64,000 nucleotides of DNA, taken from positions 5,518,001 through 5,582,000 of the forward strand of contig OZ244969.1 of assembly GCA_965222725.1 (NCBI GenBank), read 5' to 3'. The DNA comes from GCA-2748575 sp965222725. GTDB taxonomy: Bacteria > Pseudomonadota > Gammaproteobacteria > Pseudomonadales > Ketobacteraceae. This document shows, in pieces, positions 17,238 through 27,063 of the stretch (positions are counted from its first letter, which is position 1; each line of letters begins with the position of its first letter). The position numbers and the translations under genes are program-made. The notes under the pieces were generated by a model. It saw only the letters and a program-made list of their open reading frames with translations. It searched no databases and was not told the origin of the DNA.

Positions 17238-18110
17238 ATGGAACAGAATATTCAGTTTATTACCCGCCATCTGGCCAGCTATCTGCGTGGCCGCATCCGC
17301 ACTGTCATGATCGATGGCCAGAGCTGGAAATATTATGAACAGGGTGATGGTGAGGTGATGTTATTCCTGCACGGTATCGGCACCAATATTTCCATGTGGC
17401 GCAGTTTTATGCAGGGCTTCTCCAGCTACCGTCGGGTAACGCCGAATATTCCCGGCATCTGCATGTTCCAGTATTTCGATCGCCAGCAGCACACCATCAA
17501 TCAGCTGGCCCGCTGGCTGGACGGTTTTCTGGAAGCCATCGATGCCCGCCGGGTTCACCTGGTGGCACACTCCACATCCTGTTGCCTGGGAATTTTCTAT
17601 GCCTCTACCCGGCCGGAAAAAATCAAAGATCTGACCTTAATCAGTCTGCCAGATATTGTCCGGCCCGGTAATCTGGACAATAACCCTGTGGTGCAGGAAT
17701 TTTTCAAAGATATTGATATTAAAACGCTGGAAGACTGGAACCGCTATTTCAGAAAAGTATTTTATGCACCGCCCGCCATTCCCAAAGGCTATCAACGGCA
17801 CAACTATCAAGTCCATATAGATAACAGGGAACGTTTTCTTCAAGTGGCGAACGAATGCATGCCAAGCCTGTCCGCCGTCATGACCCATATGCATCGGGTG
17901 CAGTGCCCGGTACTGGCCATTAACGGCGACCATGACTGCTATTCAACGCCGGAACTGGTGAACAGCCTTGACCACCATTTTCGGGATGTCCGTAATGTAC
18001 TGCTGAAAAACACCGGGCATGTCAGCTTTGTAGAAAATCAGACACAGGTCTTTAATCTGGTGCAGGAATTTCTGGAACCCGAAAACACCATGGCAACCAC
18101 CGTAGCCTGA
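17238..18110 (+). CDS. alpha/beta hydrolase
   Basis: 290 aa. The fold markers are the oxyanion motif LFLHGIGTNISMW, the nucleophile elbow VAHSTSCC (Ser in an A-H-S-T-S elbow instead of G-x-S-x-G), the acid in INGDHDCYS and the catalytic His in NTGHVSFVE. There is no signal peptide, so it should be a cytoplasmic esterase, lipase or related enzyme. It stands 66 bases after the GST gene and may share its transcript. Confidence 0.9.
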   Translation: MEQNIQFITRHLASYLRGRIRTVMIDGQSWKYYEQGDGEVMLFLHGIGTNISMWRSFMQGFSSYRRVTPNIPGICMFQYFDRQQHTINQLARWLDGFLEAIDARRVHLVAHSTSCCLGIFYASTRPEKIKDLTLISLPDIVRPGNLDNNPVVQEFFKDIDIKTLEDWNRYFRKVFYAPPAIPKGYQRHNYQVHIDNRERFLQVANECMPSLSAVMTHMHRVQCPVLAINGDHDCYSTPELVNSLDHHFRDVRNVLLKNTGHVSFVENQTQVFNLVQEFLEPENTMATTVA

Positions 18111-18116
18111 AAGAGC

Positions 18117-18139
18117 AGCCTGATAATCGCTATCAGGCT
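18117..18139. terminator. hairpin between convergent genes
   Basis: AGCCTGATA (18117-18125) pairs perfectly with TATCAGGCT (18131-18139) across a 5-base loop. It sits between the hydrolase stop at 18110 and overlaps the stop codon of the minus-strand gene at 18133. It lacks U tracts, so its strength as a terminator is uncertain. Confidence 0.5.
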
Positions 18140-18834
18140 ACCTTCACGATCTTCTCACGGGTATCCTCCAGAAAGAAAACCACGTCATCGCCATTCATGT
18201 TTTTCACCAGAGATTTAACCGCAGCGGCGGTGCCCTTTTTCACTGCCACATAACTGGTATCCACAATCTTGCGGCTCAGCAAACCCAGTTCCATCAGGCC
18301 CGTGGGCTTTTTGAAAAAGTGGGCAATACTGGCGGAACTCATGGCATCAATAAAGCGACCAACTTCCGGTACCTGCTTGTCCTTGTCACCCTGCTCCACG
18401 GCGTTTTCAATGGCGTTGAACAGCTCCACGTATTCATCTCCCAGGGGGCAGATAATATGGGTCTGTTTGCCTGCTTCCGTGTCCAGCTCCAGACGGGTTT
18501 CCACAATGTAATCCGCCAGGGGTTGCAGCTGTTCGTTATTCAGCTTGGCCACCACCTTGTTGATCAGCACGTGTACGGATTTCTGGATCAATTTCACCAG
18601 CTGATTCATGATGGTGATATTCACCTTGCTCATACGCTTGGGATCCAGCGAATTGCTGATCATGGCCTTGAGCACTTCGTCAGCAAAGTCGTTGGCCACT
18701 TCTGCACCCAGTTTGCTCTGGGACTCTTTGGTGCCTGATTTCAGGTTTTCGATCAGCAGGTCACTGTTCCGTGCCAGGCGTTCCGATGCGGGAAATGCCA
18801 ACACATATTTCAGATGACTGTTTACTTCGGCCAC
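18133..18834 (-). CDS. conserved-looking protein of unknown function
   Basis: 233 aa, predicted mainly helical, soluble, Lys-rich, without signal peptide or membrane segment. I do not recognise a family. The sequence is clean coding sequence with a good ribosome-binding site (GGAGATA in the complement just upstream). It is convergent with the hydrolase and in the same direction as, but 113 bases downstream of, the acyl-CoA dehydrogenase at 18948, so it may be transcribed with that gene. Confidence 0.75.
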   Translation of the reverse strand: MAEVNSHLKYVLAFPASERLARNSDLLIENLKSGTKESQSKLGAEVANDFADEVLKAMISNSLDPKRMSKVNITIMNQLVKLIQKSVHVLINKVVAKLNNEQLQPLADYIVETRLELDTEAGKQTHIICPLGDEYVELFNAIENAVEQGDKDKQVPEVGRFIDAMSSASIAHFFKKPTGLMELGLLSRKIVDTSYVAVKKGTAAAVKSLVKNMNGDDVVFFLEDTREKIVKVA

Positions 18835-18947
18835 CGGCTATCTCCTCTGTTCTACAATAAACGGAGGCTAGCTTAATGACGGCGGCGGGCACTGCCTATG
18901 GCAGAAAAGACCAACTCCCGGATCACTTGGGCAAAAATGTAACAAAG

Positions 18948-20741
18948 TTAGAAAGCAAATTCCTCTTCATCCATATCCATCACATTGCCCCCGCCGGATT
19001 GCATGGTCACCACCAGAGAGCGGGTTCGGGGCAGCAGACGCTCAAAATAGAAGCGTGCGGTTTTCAGCTTGGCTCTGTAGAAGGCTGCATCGCCCTCACC
19101 AGCGGCCAGCTTTTCCGTGGCTGTCCTGGCCATTTGCGCCCAGAAATAAGCCAGGGTGACGTAACCGGAATAATCCTGAAAATCCACCGCACCGGCAAAA
19201 ATGTAATCCGGGTCTTCTTTGGCTTTGGCGATCATATTCTCCGCCAGCTGCCACCATTCAGACGCTACTTCCGCCAACGGCTGAATAAAGGGTGCCAGTG
19301 ACTCGTTGCCTTCGCATTCCTGGCACAGGGTTTCGATCTGATCAATGAAATCCCGCAGCAGTTTGCCGTTGGAGCCCACCAGTTTACGGCCGATCAGGTC
19401 ATTGGCCTGAATGCCATTCGTGCCTTCATAGAGCAGCGCGATACGCACATCGCGAACAATCTGCTCCATGCCGTGTTCACTGATAAACCCATGACCACCA
19501 AATACCTGAATCCCCAGGTTGGCCGCTTCCAGACCACGATCAGTCAGAAACGCCTTGTTGATGGGGGTTAACAGGGCCACCCGGTCAGCAGCCTGTTTTT
19601 TCTGTTCCTCGGTACCATGGGCCTGGGCATCCAGCTGCAAGGCAATGTAATAGGCCAGCGCACGGCAACCTTCCGCCAGGGCTTTCTGGGTCAGGAGCAT
19701 ACGGCGCACATCCGGGTGCACAATAATGGGATCCGCTTCCTTATCAGCATTTTTGGGGCCGGTGGGGGAACGCATCTGCAAACGTTCACGGGCATATTCC
19801 AGCGAACCCTGGAATGACAATTCCGTTGCTGCCAGACCTTCCACACCCACATCCAGACGTGCCGAGTTCATCATGGTGAACATGGCGGCCAGACCTTTGT
19901 TGGGCGCACCCACCAGCCAGCCTTTGGCGTTATCAAAATTCATGACGCAGGTGGGTGATGCCTTGATCCCCATTTTCTTTTCCAGCGAAGCGCAGGTAAC
20001 CGCGTTGCGATCACCCAGAGAGCCGTCCTCATTGGGAAAATACTTGGGTACCAGGAACAGGCTGATGCCTTTCGGGCCCTTGGGGGCATCGGGCAGGCGC
20101 GCCAGCACCAGATGAATAATATTGTCGGCGTAATTGTTTTCGCCCTGGGTGATAAAAATCTTGGTGCCGCTGATGGCATAGCTGCCGTCCGCCTGGGGTT
20201 CTGCCTTGGTTTTTACCAGGCCCACATCGGAACCGGCATGGGGCTCTGTCAAACACATGGTGCCGCTCCATTCAGCGGATACCAGTCTGGGCAGGTACTG
20301 TTCTTTCATGGCCTCATCGCCATGGGCTTCAATCGCGCGTATCGCACCGTGGGTCAGGGTTGAAATGGCACACCAGGCAACATTGGCGGAGAAGCACATT
20401 TCATGAAAAATAATGCCCAGACTGTGGGGTAGGCCCTGGCCACCCCAGCGGGTGTCCCAGCACATGGCGCCCCAGCCATTGTCGCGGTAGGTGGTATAGG
20501 CTTCGTTAAAACCGGGGGGCAGAGTCACCTTTCCATCTTGCAGTTTTGCACCCTCTTCATCACCAACCTGACGGCAGGTGGCCAGTTCATTTTCGGCAAA
20601 TTTGGCGCTTTCGGTGAGTATGGCATCCACCAGATCCCTGTTCACTTCATCGTAACCAAGGGATTGATAGTAACCTTCCACTGCAAAAATATCGTGCAGC
20701 AAAAATTCCATATCACGTAAGGGTGCTTTGTACTGGGGCAT
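18948..20741 (-). CDS. acyl-CoA dehydrogenase (about 600-aa class with extra C-terminal domain)
   Basis: 597 aa. FAD-dependent alpha-beta desaturation of acyl-CoA in beta-oxidation. FAD/substrate motifs are seen as MCLTEPHAGSDVG and ISGTKIFITQGEN. The catalytic base region is RIALLYEGTNGIQANDL, whose Glu is the expected base of this class. The C-terminal 120 residues (from about 470) are the PF12806-type extension found in the long bacterial enzymes. The final residues DMDEEEFAF are a typical acidic tail. Chain-length preference is unknown. Confidence 0.93.
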   Translation of the reverse strand: MPQYKAPLRDMEFLLHDIFAVEGYYQSLGYDEVNRDLVDAILTESAKFAENELATCRQVGDEEGAKLQDGKVTLPPGFNEAYTTYRDNGWGAMCWDTRWGGQGLPHSLGIIFHEMCFSANVAWCAISTLTHGAIRAIEAHGDEAMKEQYLPRLVSAEWSGTMCLTEPHAGSDVGLVKTKAEPQADGSYAISGTKIFITQGENNYADNIIHLVLARLPDAPKGPKGISLFLVPKYFPNEDGSLGDRNAVTCASLEKKMGIKASPTCVMNFDNAKGWLVGAPNKGLAAMFTMMNSARLDVGVEGLAATELSFQGSLEYARERLQMRSPTGPKNADKEADPIIVHPDVRRMLLTQKALAEGCRALAYYIALQLDAQAHGTEEQKKQAADRVALLTPINKAFLTDRGLEAANLGIQVFGGHGFISEHGMEQIVRDVRIALLYEGTNGIQANDLIGRKLVGSNGKLLRDFIDQIETLCQECEGNESLAPFIQPLAEVASEWWQLAENMIAKAKEDPDYIFAGAVDFQDYSGYVTLAYFWAQMARTATEKLAAGEGDAAFYRAKLKTARFYFERLLPRTRSLVVTMQSGGGNVMDMDEEEFAF

Positions 20742-20873
20742 GGATCAGACTCCTGAATCAAGGCATACAGAACGGCTGGGCATTATCTGTACTTTGATTT
20801 CGGGAATCAACAAAAGGCAGGAGTGACTCGGGAGTCCGGGCGGATTTGACCAGATTGGCCTGTGAATTGGCAA

Positions 20874-20900
20874 CCTGCCCGTCAGCAGATGACAGGCAGG
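20874..20900 (-). terminator. hairpin downstream of the DUF481 gene
   Basis: In the minus strand, CCTGCCTGTCA pairs with TGACGGGCAGG (one T-G wobble) around a 5-base loop, starting 20 bases after the stop at 20920. The stem is strong but is followed only by TTGCC, so it may act with Rho or as a 3'-end protector. Confidence 0.5.
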
Positions 20901-20919
20901 CTAGCCGATTGGATTACCC

Positions 20920-21651
20920 TCAGAAACCGTAATCTAACGTCACGTAGGTGGTGGTATCCGTGTTTTTGGTGTCGGGGGGCACATCGGAATTGTGTTTAAC
21001 ATCATAACCAACTGTCAGCGCAAAGCTGCTGTTGATTTTGGTTTTCAGCTGGGTTGATGATTTGGAAATGGTGGACTCGTCACCCGCTTCAACGCTCAGA
21101 TCTTGCGTCAGGTGAGACGTCGGGCTGATAGTCCATTTGTAGGCCAGTGCAGCACGGACAAAGCCTTCTTCTTCCAGCTTGTCGCCCTCTTCCACTTCGC
21201 TGCGGCGATAACCGGGACCAGCTTCCAGTGACAGCTTGTGGGCGTCTTCATTAATTACCGTGCGACCATAACCAAGAGAAAACGAAGTCTGGTAGTGATA
21301 TCCGGAAAAACGGTCATCTTCGTGTTCCAGCAAGGCATAAATATAAGACACCTCGCTGAATTTGCGATCCAGTTTGGCAGAGCCGAAATATTTTTCGCCG
21401 GTACGGCCATTCTCATCAGACTGGTTAATACCTTCCAGCTTGGTGGTTACCCGCCACTTCTGCCAGTCACGCAAGGCTTTGGCTTTACCACCGAAGGTTT
21501 CGCCTTCGGTATTACCATTGTTAACCAGATAAGTCAGCGATACATCGCCAGTCCATTCATCCTGAGTATCGGCAGCCAGTGCCGTGTTGCTCAACATTAC
21601 GCTGCTGACAGGCGCGGCCAACACAGCCAGCGCCAGAACTGATTTTTTCAT
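20920..21651 (-). CDS. DUF481-family outer-membrane beta-barrel protein
   Basis: 243 aa with a signal peptide ending near AALA|ADTQ (residues 1-26). The mature part is a series of alternating amphipathic strands (DVSLTYLVNNGNTEGE, then WRVTTKLEG) and ends in Phe (LDYGF), as expected of an outer-membrane barrel. This fits DUF481, the 'salt-induced outer membrane protein' family. GGGAGTAAC precedes the ATG. It lies 76 bases downstream of the ompA-like gene, beyond that gene's terminator. Confidence 0.88.
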   Translation of the reverse strand: MKKSVLALAVLAAPVSSVMLSNTALAADTQDEWTGDVSLTYLVNNGNTEGETFGGKAKALRDWQKWRVTTKLEGINQSDENGRTGEKYFGSAKLDRKFSEVSYIYALLEHEDDRFSGYHYQTSFSLGYGRTVINEDAHKLSLEAGPGYRRSEVEEGDKLEEEGFVRAALAYKWTISPTSHLTQDLSVEAGDESTISKSSTQLKTKINSSFALTVGYDVKHNSDVPPDTKNTDTTTYVTLDYGF

Positions 21652-21676
21652 GTTACTCCCCCAAAATCAGATATTA

Positions 21677-21714
21677 ATAAAAGATCCGAACCCTCCTGAT
21701 GGAAGGTGCGGATC
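21677..21714 (-). terminator. rho-independent terminator of the OmpA-family gene
   Basis: In the minus strand, GATCCGCACCTTCC pairs with GGAGGGTTCGGATC (few mismatches) around a short ATCA loop, then TTTTATTAAT follows. It begins 13 bases after the stop codon at 21728. Confidence 0.8.
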
Positions 21715-21727
21715 CCGTGGTTTGATA

Positions 21728-22885
21728 TTACTCTTCAACTTCTTTTTGCAGTACCGCGACCACGCGACGGTTTGCCTGGCGACCCTCGGCAGTGTCGTTG
21801 GTGGCAACCGGTTTTTCTTCACCGTAACCCACGGCAATGACGCGACCGGTTTCAATACCGAACTTGTCTACCAGCACTTTGGCAACCGAATCGGCACGAC
21901 GCTGCGACAGGTATTTGTTGTAGCTGGCTTTACCCATGCTGTCCGTGTGGCCCTCGATATCCACCACCAGATCGCCGTGGGCTTTCATAAAGTCCGCCAC
22001 TTTCTGGATCTCGGACATGGCTGACTGAGGCACAATGGAAGAGTTGGACGCGAACTGCACGTTCATTTTGATTTCTTCCACACGCACTTTTTTCAGTTTG
22101 CAGCCCTTGCTGTCTACCCGCGCGTCGGCTGCGGAATCCGGGCACTGATCCAGATAATCCGCTACACCATCCTTGTCAGCATCCAGCGGACACCCGACCA
22201 CATCCACTTTCACGCCGGCGGGCGTGTTGGGGCACTGATCATCATTATCAATCACGCCGTCGTTGTCGCTGTCAGCCGGGGCAGCAGGCACCACAGGCGC
22301 AGGTGCTGGAGCCGGCTCCGGCTCAGGTTCTGCCATCGGCTCCGGAGCCGGGGCAGGCGCCGGTTTGCTGCTGGTGCCACCAAAAGCATAACTCAAACCC
22401 AGGGTGACCAGAGAATCCCAGGTGGAATTGTCATCGCCATGAACGGCACGTACATCAGCACGGGCAGACAGGGAGTCATTGATCAGATAACGAACACCGC
22501 CACCCATATTGTACTGATCTTCTTCATAATCTGTCAGGCCGAAATCAAGATCAGCCTGGCCAATACCCGCTGCCAGATAAGGCTTGAATTTACCCACAGG
22601 ATTGAAATAGTAAAGGCCATCCAGACGGTAGGCTTCCAGGTCGGTATCACCCGACACATCATGTTCAGGATTGCCACTCAGCCCCAGAATTTCCACACCC
22701 CAATGCTTGTGGAACTGATATTCAAGGCCCAGAGCACCCAATCCGGTATCATCCAGACTCCGGTCACTATCAAAGGTCATGTAGCCAACAGCAGGATTTA
22801 TGTAAACCTTGCCCTGCTCGGCCATGGCCGGAACAGAAGCAGTACCCAGTACTGCAATGGTTGACGCCAATAATGTTTTTTTCAT
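21728..22885 (-). CDS. OmpA/OprF-family outer-membrane protein
   Basis: 385 aa. Signal peptide (1-22, VPAMA|EQG); N-terminal eight-stranded barrel of OmpA type (about 23-175); a Pro-Ala-Glu linker (APAPAPEPMAEPEPEP, about 181-205); thrombospondin type 3-like calcium repeats (DSDNDGVIDNDDQCPNTPAG and DADKDGVADYLDQCP); and a C-terminal OmpA peptidoglycan-binding domain (DIEGHTDSMGKASYNKYLSQ, then RADSVAKVL, about 265-380). The role is to tie the outer membrane to peptidoglycan. AGAAGGGA precedes the start. Confidence 0.93.
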   Translation of the reverse strand: MKKTLLASTIAVLGTASVPAMAEQGKVYINPAVGYMTFDSDRSLDDTGLGALGLEYQFHKHWGVEILGLSGNPEHDVSGDTDLEAYRLDGLYYFNPVGKFKPYLAAGIGQADLDFGLTDYEEDQYNMGGGVRYLINDSLSARADVRAVHGDDNSTWDSLVTLGLSYAFGGTSSKPAPAPAPEPMAEPEPEPAPAPAPVVPAAPADSDNDGVIDNDDQCPNTPAGVKVDVVGCPLDADKDGVADYLDQCPDSAADARVDSKGCKLKKVRVEEIKMNVQFASNSSIVPQSAMSEIQKVADFMKAHGDLVVDIEGHTDSMGKASYNKYLSQRRADSVAKVLVDKFGIETGRVIAVGYGEEKPVATNDTAEGRQANRRVVAVLQKEVEE

Positions 22886-22956
22886 GTTTCAGTCCCTTCT
22901 GTTTTTGAATATGGGCGAAATTATGCACCAGGAATACAGCATTCGCTTGTAAAACC

Positions 22957-22977
22957 CTGTAAAAGCAGCCTTTACAG
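22957..22977 (-). terminator. hairpin after the CHASE2 kinase gene
   Basis: CTGTAAA (22957-22963) pairs with TTTACAG (22971-22977). In the minus strand it starts 10 bases after the kinase stop and is followed by GGGTTTTAC. It is a weak terminator candidate separating the signalling operon from the ompA-like gene. Confidence 0.4.
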
Positions 22978-22986
22978 ACATCCCAT

Positions 22987-25626
22987 CTACAGGCCTTCCT
23001 CGGTCACCGGGAGCGTAAAGCCGAACTCTGTCCGCCCCGGCTGGCTGTTAAAAAATATACTACCGCCATGGCGCCTAATAGTAACGTCAACAAAGCGCAA
23101 ACCCAAGCCTGCGCCTTTTTGTTTCGACTTTGTCGCACCTTCAAGGCGTTGGTAGGGAGCAAACAGTTGTGGTTGCTGGGATTTGGGAATGCCGGGGCCC
23201 TGGTCAGTCACCGATAACATCAGTTCCTGCGCTCCATAGCGCTTCAGCTGTATATTTATTGAGCTATCCGCCGGACCGTATTTAATGGCATTGGTGAGCA
23301 GGTTAACAATGGATCTTTCCAGCAGCTCACCATTGCCGTTTACCCAGTAGAGCCCGTCATCCGCAGCAAACACCAGTGTGATATTTTTTTCCCTGGCCTG
23401 GGAATACACATCATCAATGGCATTTTGCACCGTAGCTTCAAAGTCCAGGTCATAAAACTGCAGCGTTTCATTGCTTTCCACCCTGGCCAGTTGCAAAAAC
23501 TGCTCGGCAAAATACAGATTTTTATTGGCGTAATGTTCGATCTGGGCAAGAAACTCATCATCACTGTGTTCAGAACGCTTCTGATTAACCAGCGCCAGCA
23601 GAGACACCATGGGCGAACGCATATCGTGGGACAGAAAATCAATCGTCTCGTTACGCAACCGCTGAGCTTCACGGATACGGGTGATATCGTACAGGTTGAT
23701 CACAATCAGATTGGAGCGATGAGCGGACACATCCAGATAGGAAAGGTTCGCCAACAGTATATGCCCGGATTCGGTACTGGCTTCCACTTCAGGAGAGGTA
23801 CGATTGGCAATCAGGTCCAGAATCACCTGTTGCCAGTTACAATCGGCAGCCTGCGTATTCAGTTTCATTAACAGGTCCATCAACGACAGCCCATCCTTAC
23901 CCTTAAGGGACAGATAACTCAGTGCGGCACGATTCACAAAGAGCACTTCGCCAAACTCATCGGCAATGATGACGCCATCGTTCATTTCATTCACGCAGTA
24001 TTCAAACAACAGACGTGCGTTATTCACTTCCAACTGGGAGATACGCACTTCATTCAGGTATTTGAACACCAGATCGTAAGTACGGAAATAATCTTCCACC
24101 GTACCGCTGAATTCGTTTTCAAAAAAACCCACAACATAGGCTTCTCGGAGTTCCGTCCAGTTTTCCTGAACACCCAGCGGTATCTGCAACACATAATCGC
24201 GACCGTGGTGATCGTAACGGCAGCAAAACCAGTCCTGATTGCGATAAGGGCCCGCGGGTAACCGGGATGGCTGCAGAAAATCAGCGGCCGGTTTTTTGTG
24301 ATTAGCCTCTGTATATAAACGCAGGTCTACGTAAAGTGAGTAGTCTTTTACGGATGCCATATCCATCAGCAGACTGATACGCTTTGCCATGTCCTGCACG
24401 CTGTCGTCGTGGCGTTCCGCCAGTGATTGCTGCCCCAGTTCTTCCCGCAGCAGGATCAGTTGTTTTTTCAGATAGCGCAGGGTCTGATCAAGGCGCAGTA
24501 CCGTCCATAACGGGTACACCAGCCACTGACCCAGCAAGGCACTGGCAAAAGGCAGCCACAGGTTCAGGCGTAACATCAACATGGCCTGTGCCGCCAGCAC
24601 CAGCACGCTGGAAAACACAATGAAAAGTAGCGATGCCCGGCCCGCGACCCGTGGGATCAACAGCACCGTGGCCAGCACATAGAAAACACCCAGCGCCAGC
24701 CGCCAGTGGCGTTCCACCGGCACAATAAACGAATGATTGCGCGCCGCGGTAAAAATGGTGGCATTGATTTCCACACCGGGCATTTGCTCGCCCTGCACGG
24801 TGACCGGTGTCGGCAGAAGATCCCCCAGGGATATGGAGGTGGCGCCCACAAATACCACCCGATCACGAAACAGCCGGGCCGGCACCTTGCCGGAAATCAC
24901 ATCGTAAAATGACACCTGCTGAAAAGAGCCTACGCCCCCCAGAAAAGGTATCAGACGTGGTAAACGGCGCACGTTCACCAGCGGCGAAACAGCCCCGCTG
25001 GCCAGGCTGCCGGGTTCCGGCTGTTGATAGTCATTAGAAATCTGCGCCACCACGGTGGCGAAATGAGACCAGAACGCATCACCTATGCCTTCATAATGAT
25101 AGAAGCGGCGCACAATGCCATCGGCATCCAGTTCAGTATTCACATGGCCCATGCGGGCGTACTCGGCAAACATGGGGTGAGGCAGTACTTCAATCAGTTG
25201 CCCGCCTAACTGAGTGCGATCGATATAGACCGGTAACACCACTTTGCCATTGTTCCTGATGGCTTCAACAAAAGCAGCGTCGCCTTCGGGGTCCATGGGG
25301 TTGGGTTCGGCAAAGACCACGTCAAAGCCAATGGCTTTGACGCCGGCACTGGTCAAGGTGTCAATCAACCGGGCATGATAGCGGCGGGACCAGGGCCATT
25401 CGCCCACATGAGAGAGGCTGTATTCATCAACAGCAATAATGATGACATCCGCAGGTGGATCGGTGGGGCGTAATTGCAGCAGCTGGTCATACACCAGTTT
25501 ATTGAGCGTATCGCCCCAGTCCCACCAGATAGCACTGAAGACCAGCGAAGAAAGTAACACCGCCAGCAGAACAAGGTACACTCTGATCCGCTGCAGGGTG
25601 GTTTTTTCAACGGCGGCCGACGCCAC
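22987..25626 (-). CDS. CHASE2-domain sensor histidine kinase
   Basis: 879 aa. One membrane helix (about 14-36), a large extracytoplasmic CHASE2 sensor (about 45-300), then three closely spaced membrane helices (about 305-375), the standard CHASE2 layout. A PAS-like domain (about 530-640) follows. The kinase core has the H box FLSHDMRSP with His at about 665, the N box NLLTNAIKYGP and the G boxes VTDQGPGIP and GAGLGLRFV. It is the last gene of an operon with the OmpR-type regulator (27064) and the LysM-FecR protein (25658), so these two are its likely partners. The signal is unknown. Confidence 0.92.
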   Translation of the reverse strand: MASAAVEKTTLQRIRVYLVLLAVLLSSLVFSAIWWDWGDTLNKLVYDQLLQLRPTDPPADVIIIAVDEYSLSHVGEWPWSRRYHARLIDTLTSAGVKAIGFDVVFAEPNPMDPEGDAAFVEAIRNNGKVVLPVYIDRTQLGGQLIEVLPHPMFAEYARMGHVNTELDADGIVRRFYHYEGIGDAFWSHFATVVAQISNDYQQPEPGSLASGAVSPLVNVRRLPRLIPFLGGVGSFQQVSFYDVISGKVPARLFRDRVVFVGATSISLGDLLPTPVTVQGEQMPGVEINATIFTAARNHSFIVPVERHWRLALGVFYVLATVLLIPRVAGRASLLFIVFSSVLVLAAQAMLMLRLNLWLPFASALLGQWLVYPLWTVLRLDQTLRYLKKQLILLREELGQQSLAERHDDSVQDMAKRISLLMDMASVKDYSLYVDLRLYTEANHKKPAADFLQPSRLPAGPYRNQDWFCCRYDHHGRDYVLQIPLGVQENWTELREAYVVGFFENEFSGTVEDYFRTYDLVFKYLNEVRISQLEVNNARLLFEYCVNEMNDGVIIADEFGEVLFVNRAALSYLSLKGKDGLSLMDLLMKLNTQAADCNWQQVILDLIANRTSPEVEASTESGHILLANLSYLDVSAHRSNLIVINLYDITRIREAQRLRNETIDFLSHDMRSPMVSLLALVNQKRSEHSDDEFLAQIEHYANKNLYFAEQFLQLARVESNETLQFYDLDFEATVQNAIDDVYSQAREKNITLVFAADDGLYWVNGNGELLERSIVNLLTNAIKYGPADSSINIQLKRYGAQELMLSVTDQGPGIPKSQQPQLFAPYQRLEGATKSKQKGAGLGLRFVDVTIRRHGGSIFFNSQPGRTEFGFTLPVTEEGL

Positions 25627-25657
25627 TGGGTTGTCGCTGATGGTTAGCTCCCGGGCA

Positions 25658-27037
25658 CTAGAAGATGATAATCAGCAGGGTTAATCCCACCACCGTCTGA
25701 ACCCACATGGGTGGTGCGTTAGCATCCCTGATTTTATAGGTTGCTGCGTCGCTGAACGCCAGCACCTGGCCGCCGGAAACCGGCGCCACCTTGAGATGAT
25801 ACACACCCGGCTCGGAAACCCCCTGAACAAAGCGATTGTCCACCACTTCAATTCGCTTGCGCTGTTCCGCTGCCTGGCCGTTTTCAGCGGTTACTTCCAC
25901 AATGTATTTGCCGGCGCCTTCCACTTCGGGCCATTGCCATACCAGGGATTGATTGCCATTGTCGCTTTGCAGGGACACATCCACCGTAACCGGGCGGAAT
26001 TCCCGGGGGGCAACGACGTTAAGGCTGTGGGTGGCTTCCATTCCTTCAAAACCGTTGTTATCAATGGCACGCACCGCCACTTCGTATTTGCCCTCTTCCA
26101 GTTTGGGAATGGCAAACGCGGGTTTTTCCAGGCGCTGTTCCTGCAACAGATCATCAAACAGCAATCCGCTGCGATAAATCTGCAACCGGTACGCCGCCGC
26201 ACCATCGATAGGCCGCCAGGAGATTCCCAATGGAAATGCGCTGACAGTTTCCGGTAATGCCGATGTCAGTGCCGGAGCCGGCAGCAGCTTTACGGGCTCG
26301 GCCGGAGATTCCCCTGACACGGCTTTAAGCGCGTAACCCTGCTCAACATTCTGCTCGCCTTCATCGTTGGCGACGGCCACCTTGCCTTCCAGCACTTCGG
26401 TACGCATCTGCGGCGGGTCTGTGGCTTCGGAAACCACCCTGAATTCGGTACCGCGAACTGCGGCTACCGCTGCCGGTGTCAGAATTTCATAGCGGGATGC
26501 AGGCCCCTCAACCGGCTTTACCCGGGCCCGGGCACGGCCGCGATTCAGTCTGACCCGGGTATCCACCATGCCGCTTTCGCCGTACAGGGTCAGGGTATCG
26601 AACAGCACCTCTGATCCCGGGGTAATAATCAGAATGGATTCGTCAGCAAACTGCAGGGTGGCGGTGCCTTCGTTGGTGATGACCGCATCGCCAACCAGGA
26701 TTTCAGCACCACCATCCAGCGCAACCGAATCTTCGGTATCGGCCCGCTTCACGGTGACATCACCGCGGGTGGACAGCACCTTTGCCGAAGCCGGCAGCAC
26801 TTTCAGCCAGGCAATGGGCAGGTATAGCCGGGTACCGGGTTTGATCTGACGGGGTTCACTCACCTTGTTACGTGTGGCGATTTTTTTCCAGCAATCGGGG
26901 GCGGCGATGTATTTTTCGCAAAGATCCCAAAGGGTATCTCCGGGGCGAAAGGTATATATCCACTCATTGGCGGCCGCCTGCTGGGATACCATCAGCAGCA
27001 GTACCACTGCCAAGGGCCGGAACAACTTTCTTATCAT
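25658..27037 (-). CDS. LysM and FecR-domain envelope protein
   Basis: 459 aa. Signal peptide (1-23), a LysM domain (about 29-80: FRPGDTLWDLCEKY, then IKPGTRLYLPIAWL), a FecR domain (about 88-245: LQFADESILIITPGSEV, then TPAAVAAVRGTEFRV), one or more Ig/FN3-like domains (about 265-430), and a C-terminal membrane helix (VQTVVGLTLLIIIF). It should be anchored in the inner membrane and reach the peptidoglycan through LysM. It sits between the response regulator (26 bases) and the CHASE2 kinase (31 bases). A role in presenting an envelope signal to the kinase is inferred. Confidence 0.88.
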   Translation of the reverse strand: MIRKLFRPLAVVLLLMVSQQAAANEWIYTFRPGDTLWDLCEKYIAAPDCWKKIATRNKVSEPRQIKPGTRLYLPIAWLKVLPASAKVLSTRGDVTVKRADTEDSVALDGGAEILVGDAVITNEGTATLQFADESILIITPGSEVLFDTLTLYGESGMVDTRVRLNRGRARARVKPVEGPASRYEILTPAAVAAVRGTEFRVVSEATDPPQMRTEVLEGKVAVANDEGEQNVEQGYALKAVSGESPAEPVKLLPAPALTSALPETVSAFPLGISWRPIDGAAAYRLQIYRSGLLFDDLLQEQRLEKPAFAIPKLEEGKYEVAVRAIDNNGFEGMEATHSLNVVAPREFRPVTVDVSLQSDNGNQSLVWQWPEVEGAGKYIVEVTAENGQAAEQRKRIEVVDNRFVQGVSEPGVYHLKVAPVSGGQVLAFSDAATYKIRDANAPPMWVQTVVGLTLLIIIF

Positions 27038-27063
27038 CTCGAACTCTCTGTATTAATACGTCA